Assembly (NCBI GenBank): GCA_030432255.1
Contig: JAUIHS010000011.1
Coordinates: 62,001-126,000 of the forward strand
DNA: 64,000 bases
DNA from: Phycisphaerae bacterium
Lineage (GTDB): Bacteria; Planctomycetota; Phycisphaerae; Phycisphaerales; UBA1924
Direction: 5' to 3'
Below, in pieces: positions 27,301 through 35,109 of this stretch (its first letter is position 1; each line of letters starts with the position of its first letter). The translations under genes were made by a program, and so were the position numbers. Under the pieces are notes generated by a model. That model did not search any database. It was not told the origin of the DNA and saw only the letters and a list, made by a program, of their open reading frames with translations.

Positions 27301-30300
27301 GGTCATCGTGGATCTCAACTCCGGATCGGTGAAGACGACGAGCCTGACAATCAGCGCGGATGCGACGGTCGAGCTGCTCTCAACCAACTTTGCGCCGGGT
27401 CAGTTGATGAACGATGGCGTGCTGCAGATTTCGAATGATGACCTGCTGCTGACGCAGGATGTCACCAACAACGGTGTGATTCAGTTCGATACCGACACCG
27501 GCTCGGAGGACATCTTTGCTGAGCGAAGCATCGATGTCACCGGGACGGGGACGATTCTCTATCCGGATGTCTCCTCCACGTCGACTTCGCTCCACACGTT
27601 CAACGTGCCCAACCTCGGGGACCTGAGGATCGGACCCGACCAGCTTGTTCGCGGTGGCCCCGGCGAGTTCCGGGGCGGATCCTCTTTCCCCACGGACGTC
27701 ATCAACGACGGCGAGATCCGTGCCGAGCATCCCGGTAAGCGCATTCGCTTCAACGATCTGACAACCAGCAATGTCATGCGCGTGACCAACAACGGGCTGA
27801 TGCACGCGACGACCGGTGGCGAGTTCGAGTTCGATGATATCTGGGGCATCGTCAACAATGGCACGCTCATGTGCGATGCGGGTTCTGTGATCACATTCAC
27901 GACCACGACGACGGACATCGGGGGCACGGTGATCGTTGATGGACTCATGGAAGCAACAAACAGCCTGACCTTCGACGGCGCTGTCGGGAGTGGTGGCGGC
28001 ACGCTGGACGTGACCAACAGTCTGACGCTTTCAGGCGATGCAGACATCGAGTTCGGTCGTATTGAGTCGCCCCAGTCACTGATCGTCAACAACGGATCGA
28101 CGCTGAATATCCGAGACGAGTTTGCCTACAGCATCACTTCCGAGGTGCTCTTCAACTTCAACAGTTCGGGCGCCCTGCGCATGACCGGCGGCTCGGGACT
28201 CGATCCGTGTGACCCCGGCATGCCTGCGACACTCGAAGTGGCGGGCGAGGACGAAGGGGATGTCGGATCCGGCTTCACGAGCAATTTCGAGATCGAACGA
28301 CTCATCATCGCGCCCGGCGCCAACGTCATGCTCGTGGACAACATCAACAACGGCAATCGGGATGGAGCCGCGGGCAGCGCAGAGGCCCTGTATGTCGATG
28401 AACTCATCTTCGAGGACACGACCGGGCGCATCATCCTCAATGGCCTGCACCTGTACTACAACTCGATCACTGGTGCCGCGGGGCAACTCGAAGCAGGTGA
28501 TGACTGCAACACGAACGGGCAGCTTGATGCCTGTGACATCGGCATGGGTGTCAGCCTCGACTGCAATGCCAACGGCATCCCGGATGAATGTGACATCGCC
28601 AGCGGATTCAGCCCCGATTGCGACATGAATGGTGTTCCGGATGAGTGTGAACTTGGTATCGACTGCAACACGAACGGTGTGCCGGATGACTGCGATATCG
28701 CAATCGGAAGCAGCCTCGATCTCAACGGCAACAGCATTCCGGACGAGTGCGAGAACGACTGCAATTCGAACGGCACGCCGGACGACGTGGACATCCTTGT
28801 CGGGAACAGCGAGGACTGTGATCTCAACGGTATTCCCGATGAATGCCAGGGTGGCTTCATGTTGTTCACGTGGATCGGTTCCGACGGTGGGAACTGGGCC
28901 TTCCAGCCCAACTGGTCCCCGCTCGGGCCGCCTCTCGGCGATGCCGTGCTCGATAACCCCATGCCCGGCGCGATGACCACTCTGATCCAGTCCCCCACCG
29001 CCGCCAGCGTCTGCAGCCTGAACCTGAGTTCCACCGGCGGCGGCCATGCACTGGAAGTGCGAAGTGGCGCCTCGCTCTTTGCCGAGGCGTTCGCCATCGG
29101 TTCCGGTGGCACACTGAAGCCGACGGGTGGTGACCTCGACGGCGCCACCATCAACATCGCTATAGGAGGCGCCGTCGATGGCTACGGCGAGATCCTCAAC
29201 GATGTCATCAACAACGGCATGGTCGCCAGTCAGACGGGTCAGACACTGCGCCTTGCCGGATCGCTTGTCCTGAACAACGCCAATGGTGTCATCGACGTGG
29301 CGGCGGGATCAGTGCTGGATGTGGCCGCGGCGACCGTGGTACATAACGGCACACTCCGCGTCCATGCCAACGGGACCGCGGGGATTGATGCGGGGCTGAA
29401 CGCGACCAGCGGCGCGATGGTCGAACTGCTCGGTGGCACCCTTGCCACCCCCACCATTCAGAACGATTCCATCTCGACTGTCACCGGCTTCGGGGTCCTT
29501 GATACACCAGCCTTCGCCAATGACGGCCAGTGGATCGTGATCGATGACTCCCAGGCGACCGGCGACGTGACCAACGAAGGCACCATCACCGTGCAGTCCG
29601 GAACGCTCCTCATCGTCGGGTCACTGACAGGCGCAGGCAGTGTCATCGGTGACGTCAGCAGTCGCGGCGGCCCCGCACCTCACGGCCTCTTCGTCGCCGG
29701 TGACATCGCACCTTCCGCGGGCGCGGTGCTGCATCTGCCGGACGCCGGGGCACGACTTGCCGTCGGTGGTCATCTTGACCTGGTATCAACGGACTTCAAT
29801 GACATTGACCTGGAGACGGCCGCGGTCCAGATGGCAGGCCTGTCCACGCAGACACTTGAGGCCATGAGCGTCGACATCGGCGCGACGGATGATGGGCTGA
29901 TGCGGGCTGCCGGTCACTTCCCCATCGGAGCGCTCCGCATCGGTCCGACTCTCACCACCGTGACGATTGTCGATGCGCGTGACAACGACGGCATGGGCCA
30001 GGGTGTGTGTGAGGCCGTGTATGTGGGTACGCTCACGATCGACGCGGGCGCAACGCTCAACAACGATGCATGCCCGGTTTACTACCAGGCGCTCGTACAG
30101 AACGGAACAGTGTCAAACCCCGCCAATCTCATCCGTATTGCACCGGCGTGCCCGGGTGACGCAAACGCCTCAGGCACCGTCGACTTCACCGACCTGAACA
30201 TCGTGCTCGTCAACTGGGCGACAGCAGGTCCTGATGGTGACCTCGACGGCAACGGTTCAGTGGACTTCTCCGATCTGAATGAGGTCCTCGCCAACTGGGG

Positions 30301-30316
30301 CACGATGTGTCCGTGA
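24365..30316 (+). CDS. Giant secreted repeat protein with dockerin-like C-terminal tail
   Basis: A 1983-residue protein starting with GTG, with GGAGG five bases upstream. It has a signal peptide (SLLALCALCSSPGFAQ), then three ~454-residue repeats each opening W-T-C-x-x-G-x-W and closing with LNGHHLYY and IDNGGGSGK-type segments, then seven DCNxNGxPDxCD units (28499-28849), a fourth partial W-x-G-x-x-G-x-W module (from about 28865) with autotransporter-like NDGTI/NNG beta repeats, and finally two dockerin-like motifs (DANASGTVDFTDLN and DLDGNGSVDFSDLN) ending NWGTMCP. The many N-D-G and N-N-G turns suggest a beta-helix. It is probably an extracellular or S-layer-associated structural protein. 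No catalytic motif seen. Confidence 0.88.
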   Translation: MSEQKVLSLLALCALCSSPGFAQTIVTSNWTCTTGDWGISGCWDVLGGTDTEPDNSASFLYDVTLPTTGGAYTISVTSSSISCRKLDVEPLVTLRLDSTNFAPGILTNLGVIEVRNDDLYFDDDIINDGNITFDPDVGSETIEVREPSLVIGGTGSLTFPDVPGGSTSTHRLLLPNLETTTNDVGHLIHGGPGQIRGGNNFPTDLINDGTIRADTPGMTLEVTDFASGNVLRVINGGELAATSGARLEFDDIAEIINNGIITCDAASEIFLNATTTDLSGTLLIDGLLNSNTNLTIDGASGIGAGELYVTGDLTFAGGTSAEFGTVNHNSGGLMIENGAALTFNARYTHTLTSESAYDLLPGSMVVAVGGTAAAPNDYLNFSSFEVAGRDVGDIASGYTSNFNVPHLVIGPGAKVNLFDAVNNGNRGGSGGNAEALYVGTVEFLDGAGRINLNGHHLYYSNLIGSAGQIVDNGGGSGKGFTPTWTCGSGSWSTTECWSGLAGADIFPDNSDFIGYDVILPAGSPYDVMVDVGAGSVEVTSMSISSDATLTLLSTNFSPNLLINDGIVEINSDELILSQSIINNGTIEFDLDTSTESISLERSLSILGTGSIVFPNISSSAPQHSIDVPNGGTLTIGPDQTVSGGPGGIGGGTSSTTDVVVEGTVLANTPGKSIEFADDDSDNLLEVTNDGLIRAENGGIVTFDDIAAIHNNSEISCDAASFIVLSTTIADLGGTLMIDGRLEADSALTLVGATGMGSGVLSTTAQTNFTGATDVSFGVVDHNDAGIMVEAGSMVTVTEAYTHSLTSESSFEFKAGSALLVTGGAAAMPTEYEDFASIEIAGRDDGDTAGGYTSNFDLPHLIIGSGAKVNLFDAVDNGNRGGAGGNAEALYVGTVEFLDGAGLINLNGHHLYYGSLVGSPGQIIDNGGGSGKSFSPAWTCSTGTWSTTGCWSALSPGDLFPSNSDFLAYDVLLGAGTPYTVIVDLNSGSVKTTSLTISADATVELLSTNFAPGQLMNDGVLQISNDDLLLTQDVTNNGVIQFDTDTGSEDIFAERSIDVTGTGTILYPDVSSTSTSLHTFNVPNLGDLRIGPDQLVRGGPGEFRGGSSFPTDVINDGEIRAEHPGKRIRFNDLTTSNVMRVTNNGLMHATTGGEFEFDDIWGIVNNGTLMCDAGSVITFTTTTTDIGGTVIVDGLMEATNSLTFDGAVGSGGGTLDVTNSLTLSGDADIEFGRIESPQSLIVNNGSTLNIRDEFAYSITSEVLFNFNSSGALRMTGGSGLDPCDPGMPATLEVAGEDEGDVGSGFTSNFEIERLIIAPGANVMLVDNINNGNRDGAAGSAEALYVDELIFEDTTGRIILNGLHLYYNSITGAAGQLEAGDDCNTNGQLDACDIGMGVSLDCNANGIPDECDIASGFSPDCDMNGVPDECELGIDCNTNGVPDDCDIAIGSSLDLNGNSIPDECENDCNSNGTPDDVDILVGNSEDCDLNGIPDECQGGFMLFTWIGSDGGNWAFQPNWSPLGPPLGDAVLDNPMPGAMTTLIQSPTAASVCSLNLSSTGGGHALEVRSGASLFAEAFAIGSGGTLKPTGGDLDGATINIAIGGAVDGYGEILNDVINNGMVASQTGQTLRLAGSLVLNNANGVIDVAAGSVLDVAAATVVHNGTLRVHANGTAGIDAGLNATSGAMVELLGGTLATPTIQNDSISTVTGFGVLDTPAFANDGQWIVIDDSQATGDVTNEGTITVQSGTLLIVGSLTGAGSVIGDVSSRGGPAPHGLFVAGDIAPSAGAVLHLPDAGARLAVGGHLDLVSTDFNDIDLETAAVQMAGLSTQTLEAMSVDIGATDDGLMRAAGHFPIGALRIGPTLTTVTIVDARDNDGMGQGVCEAVYVGTLTIDAGATLNNDACPVYYQALVQNGTVSNPANLIRIAPACPGDANASGTVDFTDLNIVLVNWATAGPDGDLDGNGSVDFSDLNEVLANWGTMCP
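24452..28498 (+). repeat. Three in-frame tandem repeats of about 1360 bp inside the giant secreted gene
   Basis: The repeat-opening Trp codons of W-T-C lie at 24452, 25814 and 27173, giving periods of 1362 and 1359 bp (454 and 453 codons). The last ~90 residues of repeats 1 and 2 are nearly identical (GAKVNLFDAV.NGNRGG and GNAEALYVGTVEFLDGAG), pointing to recent internal duplication or gene conversion. Repeat 3 is more diverged at its end. Confidence 0.9.
28499..28849 (+). repeat. DCNxNGxPDxCD repeats
   Basis: Seven short Asp/Cys/Asn units (such as DCNANGIPDECDI) over 117 residues. They look like Ca-binding loops related to thrombospondin type-3 repeats and form a linker between the tandem modules and the C-terminal beta region. 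Confidence 0.85.
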
Positions 30317-30351
30317 TTGGGGTGATCCCGGCGTGGAGATGAATGCCTGAC

Positions 30352-31203
30352 TCACCCCTTCACTGCGCCCGCTGTCAGCCCGGAGATGAAGTCGCGTTGC
30401 AGCATCAGGAAGAGGAGCATGACGGGGAGGATCGAGATCAGGGTGCCGGCCATCTGGAGCCCGTAGTCCTGGTAATACAGGCCCTTGAGGTTGCCCACAG
30501 CAACCGCGAGTGGGAAGCGATCGACATCCTGAAGCATCACCTGCGGCCCGATGAAGTTGTTCCACGACCACAGGAATGTGATCAGCAGGAACGCGCCGAT
30601 CATCGGACGCAGCAGCGGCAGTGCCATGGTGAAGAAGATACGGAACTCGCCGCAACCATCGATCCGTGCCGCCTCGAGCAACTGTGACGGGACCGATGAG
30701 AGTGTCGCCTGGCGGAAGAGGAAAACGCCGAAGGCCGGGGCCGCCGCGGGCAGGATGAGTGCGTGATACGTATCGATCAGGCCGAGGTCGTACATGAGCT
30801 GGTACGTCGGTGCCAGCAGCAGCGGCGCCGGAACGATCAGCATCGCAAGCACCACGAAAAGCGCGAAGCCGCGTCCGCGGAACTGGAACCGGGCCAGTGC
30901 GTATCCGGCCATGGCCGCGAAGAGCGTTGCGATCACGCTGGTGACGGAGGAGAGAAAGATGGAATTGAGGATGGCGCGTCCGAAGCCGAGTTCGAAGAGC
31001 AGCTTGTGATAGTGCGTGAATGTCAGCTGACTCCACGCGATGTTCTCGTCGGCATCGACAGGCAGGAAGTACGTGTCGAAGAAGCCGGCGTTGGTGCGGA
31101 AGGATGATGTGAACATCCACAGGAACGGGAGGAACGTGATCACGGCCCCGACACCGAGTGTGACGTAGATGCACGTCATCATGATGGCGTGGCGATGCTT
31201 CAT
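30352..31203 (-). CDS. Sugar ABC transporter permease (MalG/CUT1 type)
   Basis: A 283-residue inner-membrane permease with six hydrophobic segments and the EAA loop EAARIDGCGEFRIFFTMALPLLRP, which contacts the transport ATPase. The FLPFLWMFTSSFR start and the Gly-rich SGLTAGAVKG end are typical of CUT1 MalG-type permeases. Its ATG overlaps the stop of the upstream permease gene. Last gene of a three-gene operon with permease 31200-32156 and the solute-binding protein. Convergent with the giant secreted gene. Confidence 0.95.
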   Translation of the reverse strand: MKHRHAIMMTCIYVTLGVGAVITFLPFLWMFTSSFRTNAGFFDTYFLPVDADENIAWSQLTFTHYHKLLFELGFGRAILNSIFLSSVTSVIATLFAAMAGYALARFQFRGRGFALFVVLAMLIVPAPLLLAPTYQLMYDLGLIDTYHALILPAAAPAFGVFLFRQATLSSVPSQLLEAARIDGCGEFRIFFTMALPLLRPMIGAFLLITFLWSWNNFIGPQVMLQDVDRFPLAVAVGNLKGLYYQDYGLQMAGTLISILPVMLLFLMLQRDFISGLTAGAVKG

Positions 31204-32156
31204 TCGAGCGTCCCCTCATCGCGGCGGGCCAGTATGAACTGGAGCAGCGCAAAGGCCATGAGAATGAGAGCGAGGATCCAGCCGATGGCGCTGGCGTATC
31301 CGAGATCACCCGTCTCGAAGCCGGACTGGTAGAGGTACATCACGACCGTCAGCCCACGGTTCTCGTAACCCGGTCCGCCGAACATGAAGAACGGGAGTTC
31401 AAAGAGCTGGAAGCTGCCGATGATCGAGAGCAGCACCACGAAGCTGGCCACGGGACGGATGGCCGGCAGCGTCACGTGCCGGAAGCGGTGGAATGCATTG
31501 GCACCGTCCACGGTCGCGGCTTCGAGCAGGTCCTTGCGGACGTTCTGCAACGCCGCGAGGAAGTACACCATGTTGTAGCCGACGAACATCCACAGGGCGG
31601 CCACGATCAGCGCCCACATGGCGTACTTCTCCAGCCACGGGAAGTTGATGATGTTCGCGGAAGTCAGCCAGGGATCCTTGAAGATCGCGCCCGCGAGGTC
31701 ATAGAGGAAGAGGCTCTCAAGAACCTGGTCCGCCATGCGGTTGAGAACGCCACCGGAGCCGCGCTGCAGCAGCAGGCTGAACATCATGGCGACAAACACC
31801 ATGCCGACAAGGACGGGGCAGAAGAAGATGAGCCGGAAGAGCGCCCGCCCCTTCAGGTTCGGACGGTTCAGGGCCATGGCCAGCAGCAGTGAGAGCGGCA
31901 ACTGGATCAGGACCGAGCCGAGCGTGAAGATCACGGTGTTCTTCAGTGCGATCCAGAACATCGGGTCGCCTGCAAGGTCGATGAAGTTCTCCAGGCCCAC
32001 GAACTTTGTGGTGCCCGGACCGAAGGTGCGCTGGGTGGAGAGCGTGATGGACTGAAACAGCGGCCAGGCCACGAAGACCAGGAAGATCAACGCGAAGGGC
32101 GCCAGCATGATGTACGGCGCACGCCGGTCCTGAAGCGGGCGGGAGGGCGCACTCAT
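31200..32156 (-). CDS. Sugar ABC transporter permease (MalF/UgpA type)
   Basis: A 318-residue permease with six transmembrane segments: an N-terminal APYIMLAPFALIFLVFVAWPLFQSI helix region and the EAA loop EAATVDGANAFHRFRHVTLPAIRP. It overlaps both neighbours by four bases (ATGA). It pairs with the MalG-type permease to form the membrane channel of a CUT1 sugar importer. Confidence 0.95.
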   Translation of the reverse strand: MSAPSRPLQDRRAPYIMLAPFALIFLVFVAWPLFQSITLSTQRTFGPGTTKFVGLENFIDLAGDPMFWIALKNTVIFTLGSVLIQLPLSLLLAMALNRPNLKGRALFRLIFFCPVLVGMVFVAMMFSLLLQRGSGGVLNRMADQVLESLFLYDLAGAIFKDPWLTSANIINFPWLEKYAMWALIVAALWMFVGYNMVYFLAALQNVRKDLLEAATVDGANAFHRFRHVTLPAIRPVASFVVLLSIIGSFQLFELPFFMFGGPGYENRGLTVVMYLYQSGFETGDLGYASAIGWILALILMAFALLQFILARRDEGTLE

Positions 32157-33637
32157 TCAGCATCCTCCTGCTCAGGGGCCAGGAAGACGTTGCGGTTGAG
32201 GTGACGCATGACCGCGGCCTGCGCATCGTTCAGCAGCACCATCGCCCGCTCCTCCAGGGCGGCCCGACCCGGTGGTTCACTCGCGCCACGGGCCCACTCT
32301 GCCAGTTGGATCGATGCATCCTGGACGCGCAGAACCGCAATGCTGAAGTAAGGCGAGTTGGTCCGACTGGGGACCTCCGGTGCGAGGTCGATGTACATCC
32401 GGCCCTTCCGCTGCCCGGAGTAGAAGGGATCCGGCTCGTCGTACATGGGGTTGTCCCAGTGCGAACGAATGGGCGTAATGATGTCACCCGTGCGATACAG
32501 CGTTTCCGCCAGTTCCTCGGAGAGGTAGAGCCGCTGGGCGAGAGCCAGTGCCTGTTCGCGATCCGGTGAACTGCGCGAGATACCCAGCATCGTGCCGCCC
32601 CACACGCTCGTGCGACGCCCGCCCGGATCCCAGGCCGGCAGCGGCATCAGCTTGAGCTTGCCGTGCAACTCGGGGATCTCGCTTCGTATGAGGTAGCACA
32701 TCCAGTCCGGTGCAAACCACGCAACCACCTCGCCGCGCTTCTTGACCTGGTTGCCCGCGGCCTGGAAGTCCGGTGCATGAGCCGCGATGGGGTTGGGTCC
32801 AGTGCACCACATCGTGATCTGAGCCAGCACGCGCGCGATCTCAGGGGAGTTGATTGACGGCACGCCCTGCTCATCGAAGTAACGACCGCCGGCTTGCAGC
32901 GTCAGCAGTTCGATCTGGTCCCCGTAACCTTCCTGCAGCGCGAGCAGCCGATGATCCGCCTCGCCATCGCCGTCACGGTCTTCCATGAGCGGCGCCATGA
33001 TGCGCTCGAAGTCAGACCAGGTCTCGATCAAGCTGACATCGATCCCCGCCGCTTCCACGATGTCCGCGCGATAGCAGAGCATCACCGGATGGACGTCATG
33101 GGGGAGGCCAAAGATGCGGCCGCGGGAAGTCCACGGTCCGAACGAAGGTGGGTTGATGTCATCGAGGAGGCCCTCATCGCGCAGCCAGTCGGTGAGGTCG
33201 ACGAATCCGACCTGGTCGAGCGGACCGGCAAATGCCTGTCCTGCGATCTTGCGTTCGGCCTCGATGAGATCAGCGACGGGTGTATCCGCGAGGAAGCCGG
33301 CAAGCATGCGCTGCTGCAGCGCGGGGGCATTGAGGATGAGGATGTGCGCATCGGCACCGGCTTCGGCGTGCTCCTCATTCCACCGTTCGATCTCGGGTTC
33401 GTACATCAGTGCGTGTGCGCGCGTGAACGTCCACATCTCGATGGTGGCTTCCTGCCGCCCGGGCAGGATGAGGATGAGAGCCGTGGACAGGACAGCGAGA
33501 GCCAGGATGACCCAGGCGCCGGGGGAGAGGGCGGTCGCAGCGCTGATCCAGCCCGCTCCCAGTTCCGCATCCGGATCGCTCGTTGTGGCAGTCCCGTTGG
33601 GACCGTGCCGCGGCGGGTTGTCCGGCTGCTCTGCCAT
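32153..33637 (-). CDS. Sugar ABC transporter solute-binding protein with N-terminal membrane anchor
   Basis: A 494-residue extracellular binding protein (family 1). ATG 33637 with GGGAG upstream is chosen over a TTG start seven codons earlier. A short Pro/Asn-rich cytoplasmic segment precedes one transmembrane helix (WVILALAVLSTALILIL) with no clear cleavage site, so it is probably membrane-tethered. The body shows the binding-protein pattern: IEMWTFTRAHALMYEPEIERW at the N-lobe, FGLPHDVHPVMLCYRADIVEAAG at the hinge, and the GEVVAWFAPDW region. First gene of the operon; no ATPase gene is present, so the importer probably borrows a shared MsmK/UgpC-type ATPase. Confidence 0.92.
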   Translation of the reverse strand: MAEQPDNPPRHGPNGTATTSDPDAELGAGWISAATALSPGAWVILALAVLSTALILILPGRQEATIEMWTFTRAHALMYEPEIERWNEEHAEAGADAHILILNAPALQQRMLAGFLADTPVADLIEAERKIAGQAFAGPLDQVGFVDLTDWLRDEGLLDDINPPSFGPWTSRGRIFGLPHDVHPVMLCYRADIVEAAGIDVSLIETWSDFERIMAPLMEDRDGDGEADHRLLALQEGYGDQIELLTLQAGGRYFDEQGVPSINSPEIARVLAQITMWCTGPNPIAAHAPDFQAAGNQVKKRGEVVAWFAPDWMCYLIRSEIPELHGKLKLMPLPAWDPGGRRTSVWGGTMLGISRSSPDREQALALAQRLYLSEELAETLYRTGDIITPIRSHWDNPMYDEPDPFYSGQRKGRMYIDLAPEVPSRTNSPYFSIAVLRVQDASIQLAEWARGASEPPGRAALEERAMVLLNDAQAAVMRHLNRNVFLAPEQEDAE

Positions 33638-33691
33638 GTGTGTCAAAGTCTCCCGCAACGTCCGACTCCGGGCAAACCGCAGGTGTCGGCT

Positions 33692-33704
33692 TGTAACTGT
33701 TACA
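33692..33704. promoter_or_regulatory. Palindromic operator candidate upstream of the sugar ABC operon
   Basis: TGTAAC-T-GTTACA, a perfect 6-1-6 inverted repeat 55 bp upstream of the binding-protein start. Short palindromes of this form are typical LacI-family operators. The rest of the 295-bp gap (33638-33932) to the pseudopilin holds a second small palindrome, CACTC-TT-GAGTG at 33873-33884, nearer the pseudopilin start; no regulator gene is present. Confidence 0.5.
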
Positions 33705-33932
33705 GGCTAATGGGGCATGTCAGGGGTGTCAATCCGCAAGTTTCGGAGGTGATGGGGGATATTGCCGGTGGAGCAGTTTTACCAAAAGTGCCGATATCAA
33801 GGGATTTAGGGCCCAGCGGGCTGATCACACAAATCTTTGAATCGTGCTTTCCCTCAACCATGTATCAAGTTACACTCTTGAGTGAGGGGGAATGTTCAGA
33901 TCTGTTGAACCGAGACTCGGAGGCATTCCACA

Positions 33933-34877
33933 ATGCAGAACTCTGTGCGTCGACAAGGCTTCACACTCATCGAACTCCTGGTGGTGATCGCGATCATCGC
34001 GATCCTGATCGGGATTCTGCTGCCGGCCCTCGGCCGGGCCCGCGATGCGGGTCGTAACATCCAGTGCACCAACAACCTCCGTCAGAACATCATCTCGCTG
34101 ACTGCATATGCGAGCGATTACGACGGCAAGTACCCGCCGGCACTCGAAGCGGCGCCGGATCCCGCGACCGGTAAGTTCTCCATGCACTGGTACGACGAAC
34201 AGCGGATCGGCAAGTACCTGCCGCAGTTCGATGCCTCCAACCTCGTGCCCTCCAATGTGCGGAACAACACGGTCGGTGGCGGTTCGCTCGAATGCCCCAA
34301 CCACGTGCTCGGTGGCCGCTCGTACACCATGAACTTCTGGGCGACTTCCGCCGCGTCCTGGCAGTACACGGGTGTTGGTACTCAGATCGAAGCGTGGAGA
34401 CCCGGCAAGAATCGGAACGACCCATCCGAGGGCGATCGTGGCCGCGCGTTCGGCCTTGACTGCCCCAGCGCAGCGGCGACCATCCTGATGGCCGAAGCCT
34501 GGGGCCTCTTCCCGAGTGAGGATGAGACGCTGGATCCGCGCTGGTTCACCATCGCCCACATCGGTCAGCTCGGAAAGCCGGGTGAGCGTTTCGGTGGTGG
34601 CATGGGCATCCCTGAGTTTGCGTTCCCCGGTTTCTGGCCGGATCGCGCTCCCGAACTCCTCGGCGTTGAGCGAGCGGACCTGAAGACCTACATCCCCTTC
34701 TACCGCCACCCCTCCGTTGCCAAGGATCCGCTGACTCGCAATGGCGATGCCAACTTCGGCTTCGTCGACGGTCACGTCACCGGCTACTCGCCGCAGGACC
34801 TCGTGGATGACAACACCGGCAAGAGCTCACTCCAGATCCTCTGGTCCCCCGATGACCGGAAGATCGAAGACGACTGA
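33933..34877 (+). CDS. Type II secretion/pilin-like pseudopilin with H-X9-DG C-terminus
   Basis: A 314-residue protein with a class III prepilin leader: MQNSVRRQG followed by [19 protein letters not shown] and Glu at +5. The globular part is that of the planctomycete prepilin-type processing-associated family, with the C-terminal NFGFVDGHV (H-X9-DG) motif. Lone pseudopilin of this kind occur in large numbers in Planctomycetes; specific role unknown. It is divergent from the sugar ABC operon and followed by a good terminator. Confidence 0.93.
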   Translation: MQNSVRRQGFTLIELLVVIAIIAILIGILLPALGRARDAGRNIQCTNNLRQNIISLTAYASDYDGKYPPALEAAPDPATGKFSMHWYDEQRIGKYLPQFDASNLVPSNVRNNTVGGGSLECPNHVLGGRSYTMNFWATSAASWQYTGVGTQIEAWRPGKNRNDPSEGDRGRAFGLDCPSAAATILMAEAWGLFPSEDETLDPRWFTIAHIGQLGKPGERFGGGMGIPEFAFPGFWPDRAPELLGVERADLKTYIPFYRHPSVAKDPLTRNGDANFGFVDGHVTGYSPQDLVDDNTGKSSLQILWSPDDRKIEDD

Positions 34878-34904
34878 GCCACGCCAACAACCGAGCCATC
34901 ACAC

Positions 34905-34931
34905 AGGGTGCCAGCAAGGCACCCTTTTTCT
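34905..34931 (+). terminator. Rho-independent terminator after the pseudopilin
   Basis: 8-bp perfect stem AGGGTGCC (34905-34912) with GGCACCCT (34918-34925), 5-base loop, then TTTTTCTTT. It lies 28 bp after the stop. Confidence 0.9.
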
Positions 34932-34965
34932 TTGTCACTGGTCCCCGGACTCTTCTTCCCCGGAT

Positions 34966-35109
34966 TCAATCGTCATCGCGGAACAGGATCCGGTACTTCG
35001 GTGTCTCCACATCGTCGAACTGCCCACGCCGAACCGCCCAGATGAACCCGACAATGCCACCGATCGTCATCAGGATGGCCAGCGGAAGGAGGATGTAGAT
35101 CACCGCCAT
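34966..35109 (-). CDS. ccoS: cbb3 oxidase maturation protein CcoS
   Basis: A 47-residue single-pass membrane protein: MAVIYILLPLAILMTIGG, a transmembrane helix, then FIWAVRRGQFDDVETPKYRIL. The GQFDD(V/L)ETP motif is diagnostic for CcoS/FixS, needed for insertion of copper and haem into the cbb3 catalytic subunit. The start at 35109 overlaps the end of ccoI by 10 bp; an earlier in-frame ATG (35211) lies inside ccoI. Last gene of the operon. Confidence 0.93.
   Translation of the reverse strand: MAVIYILLPLAILMTIGGIVGFIWAVRRGQFDDVETPKYRILFRDDD

Noticed and set aside
30319-30358. GGGGTGA / TCACCCC pair as a bidirectional terminator between convergent genes
   Set aside because: Loop of about 25 bases, no T tract, and one arm overlaps the permease stop codon.
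32894-34057. 387-codon plus-strand open frame
   Set aside because: Lies opposite the solute-binding protein and runs into the pseudopilin; no coding features.
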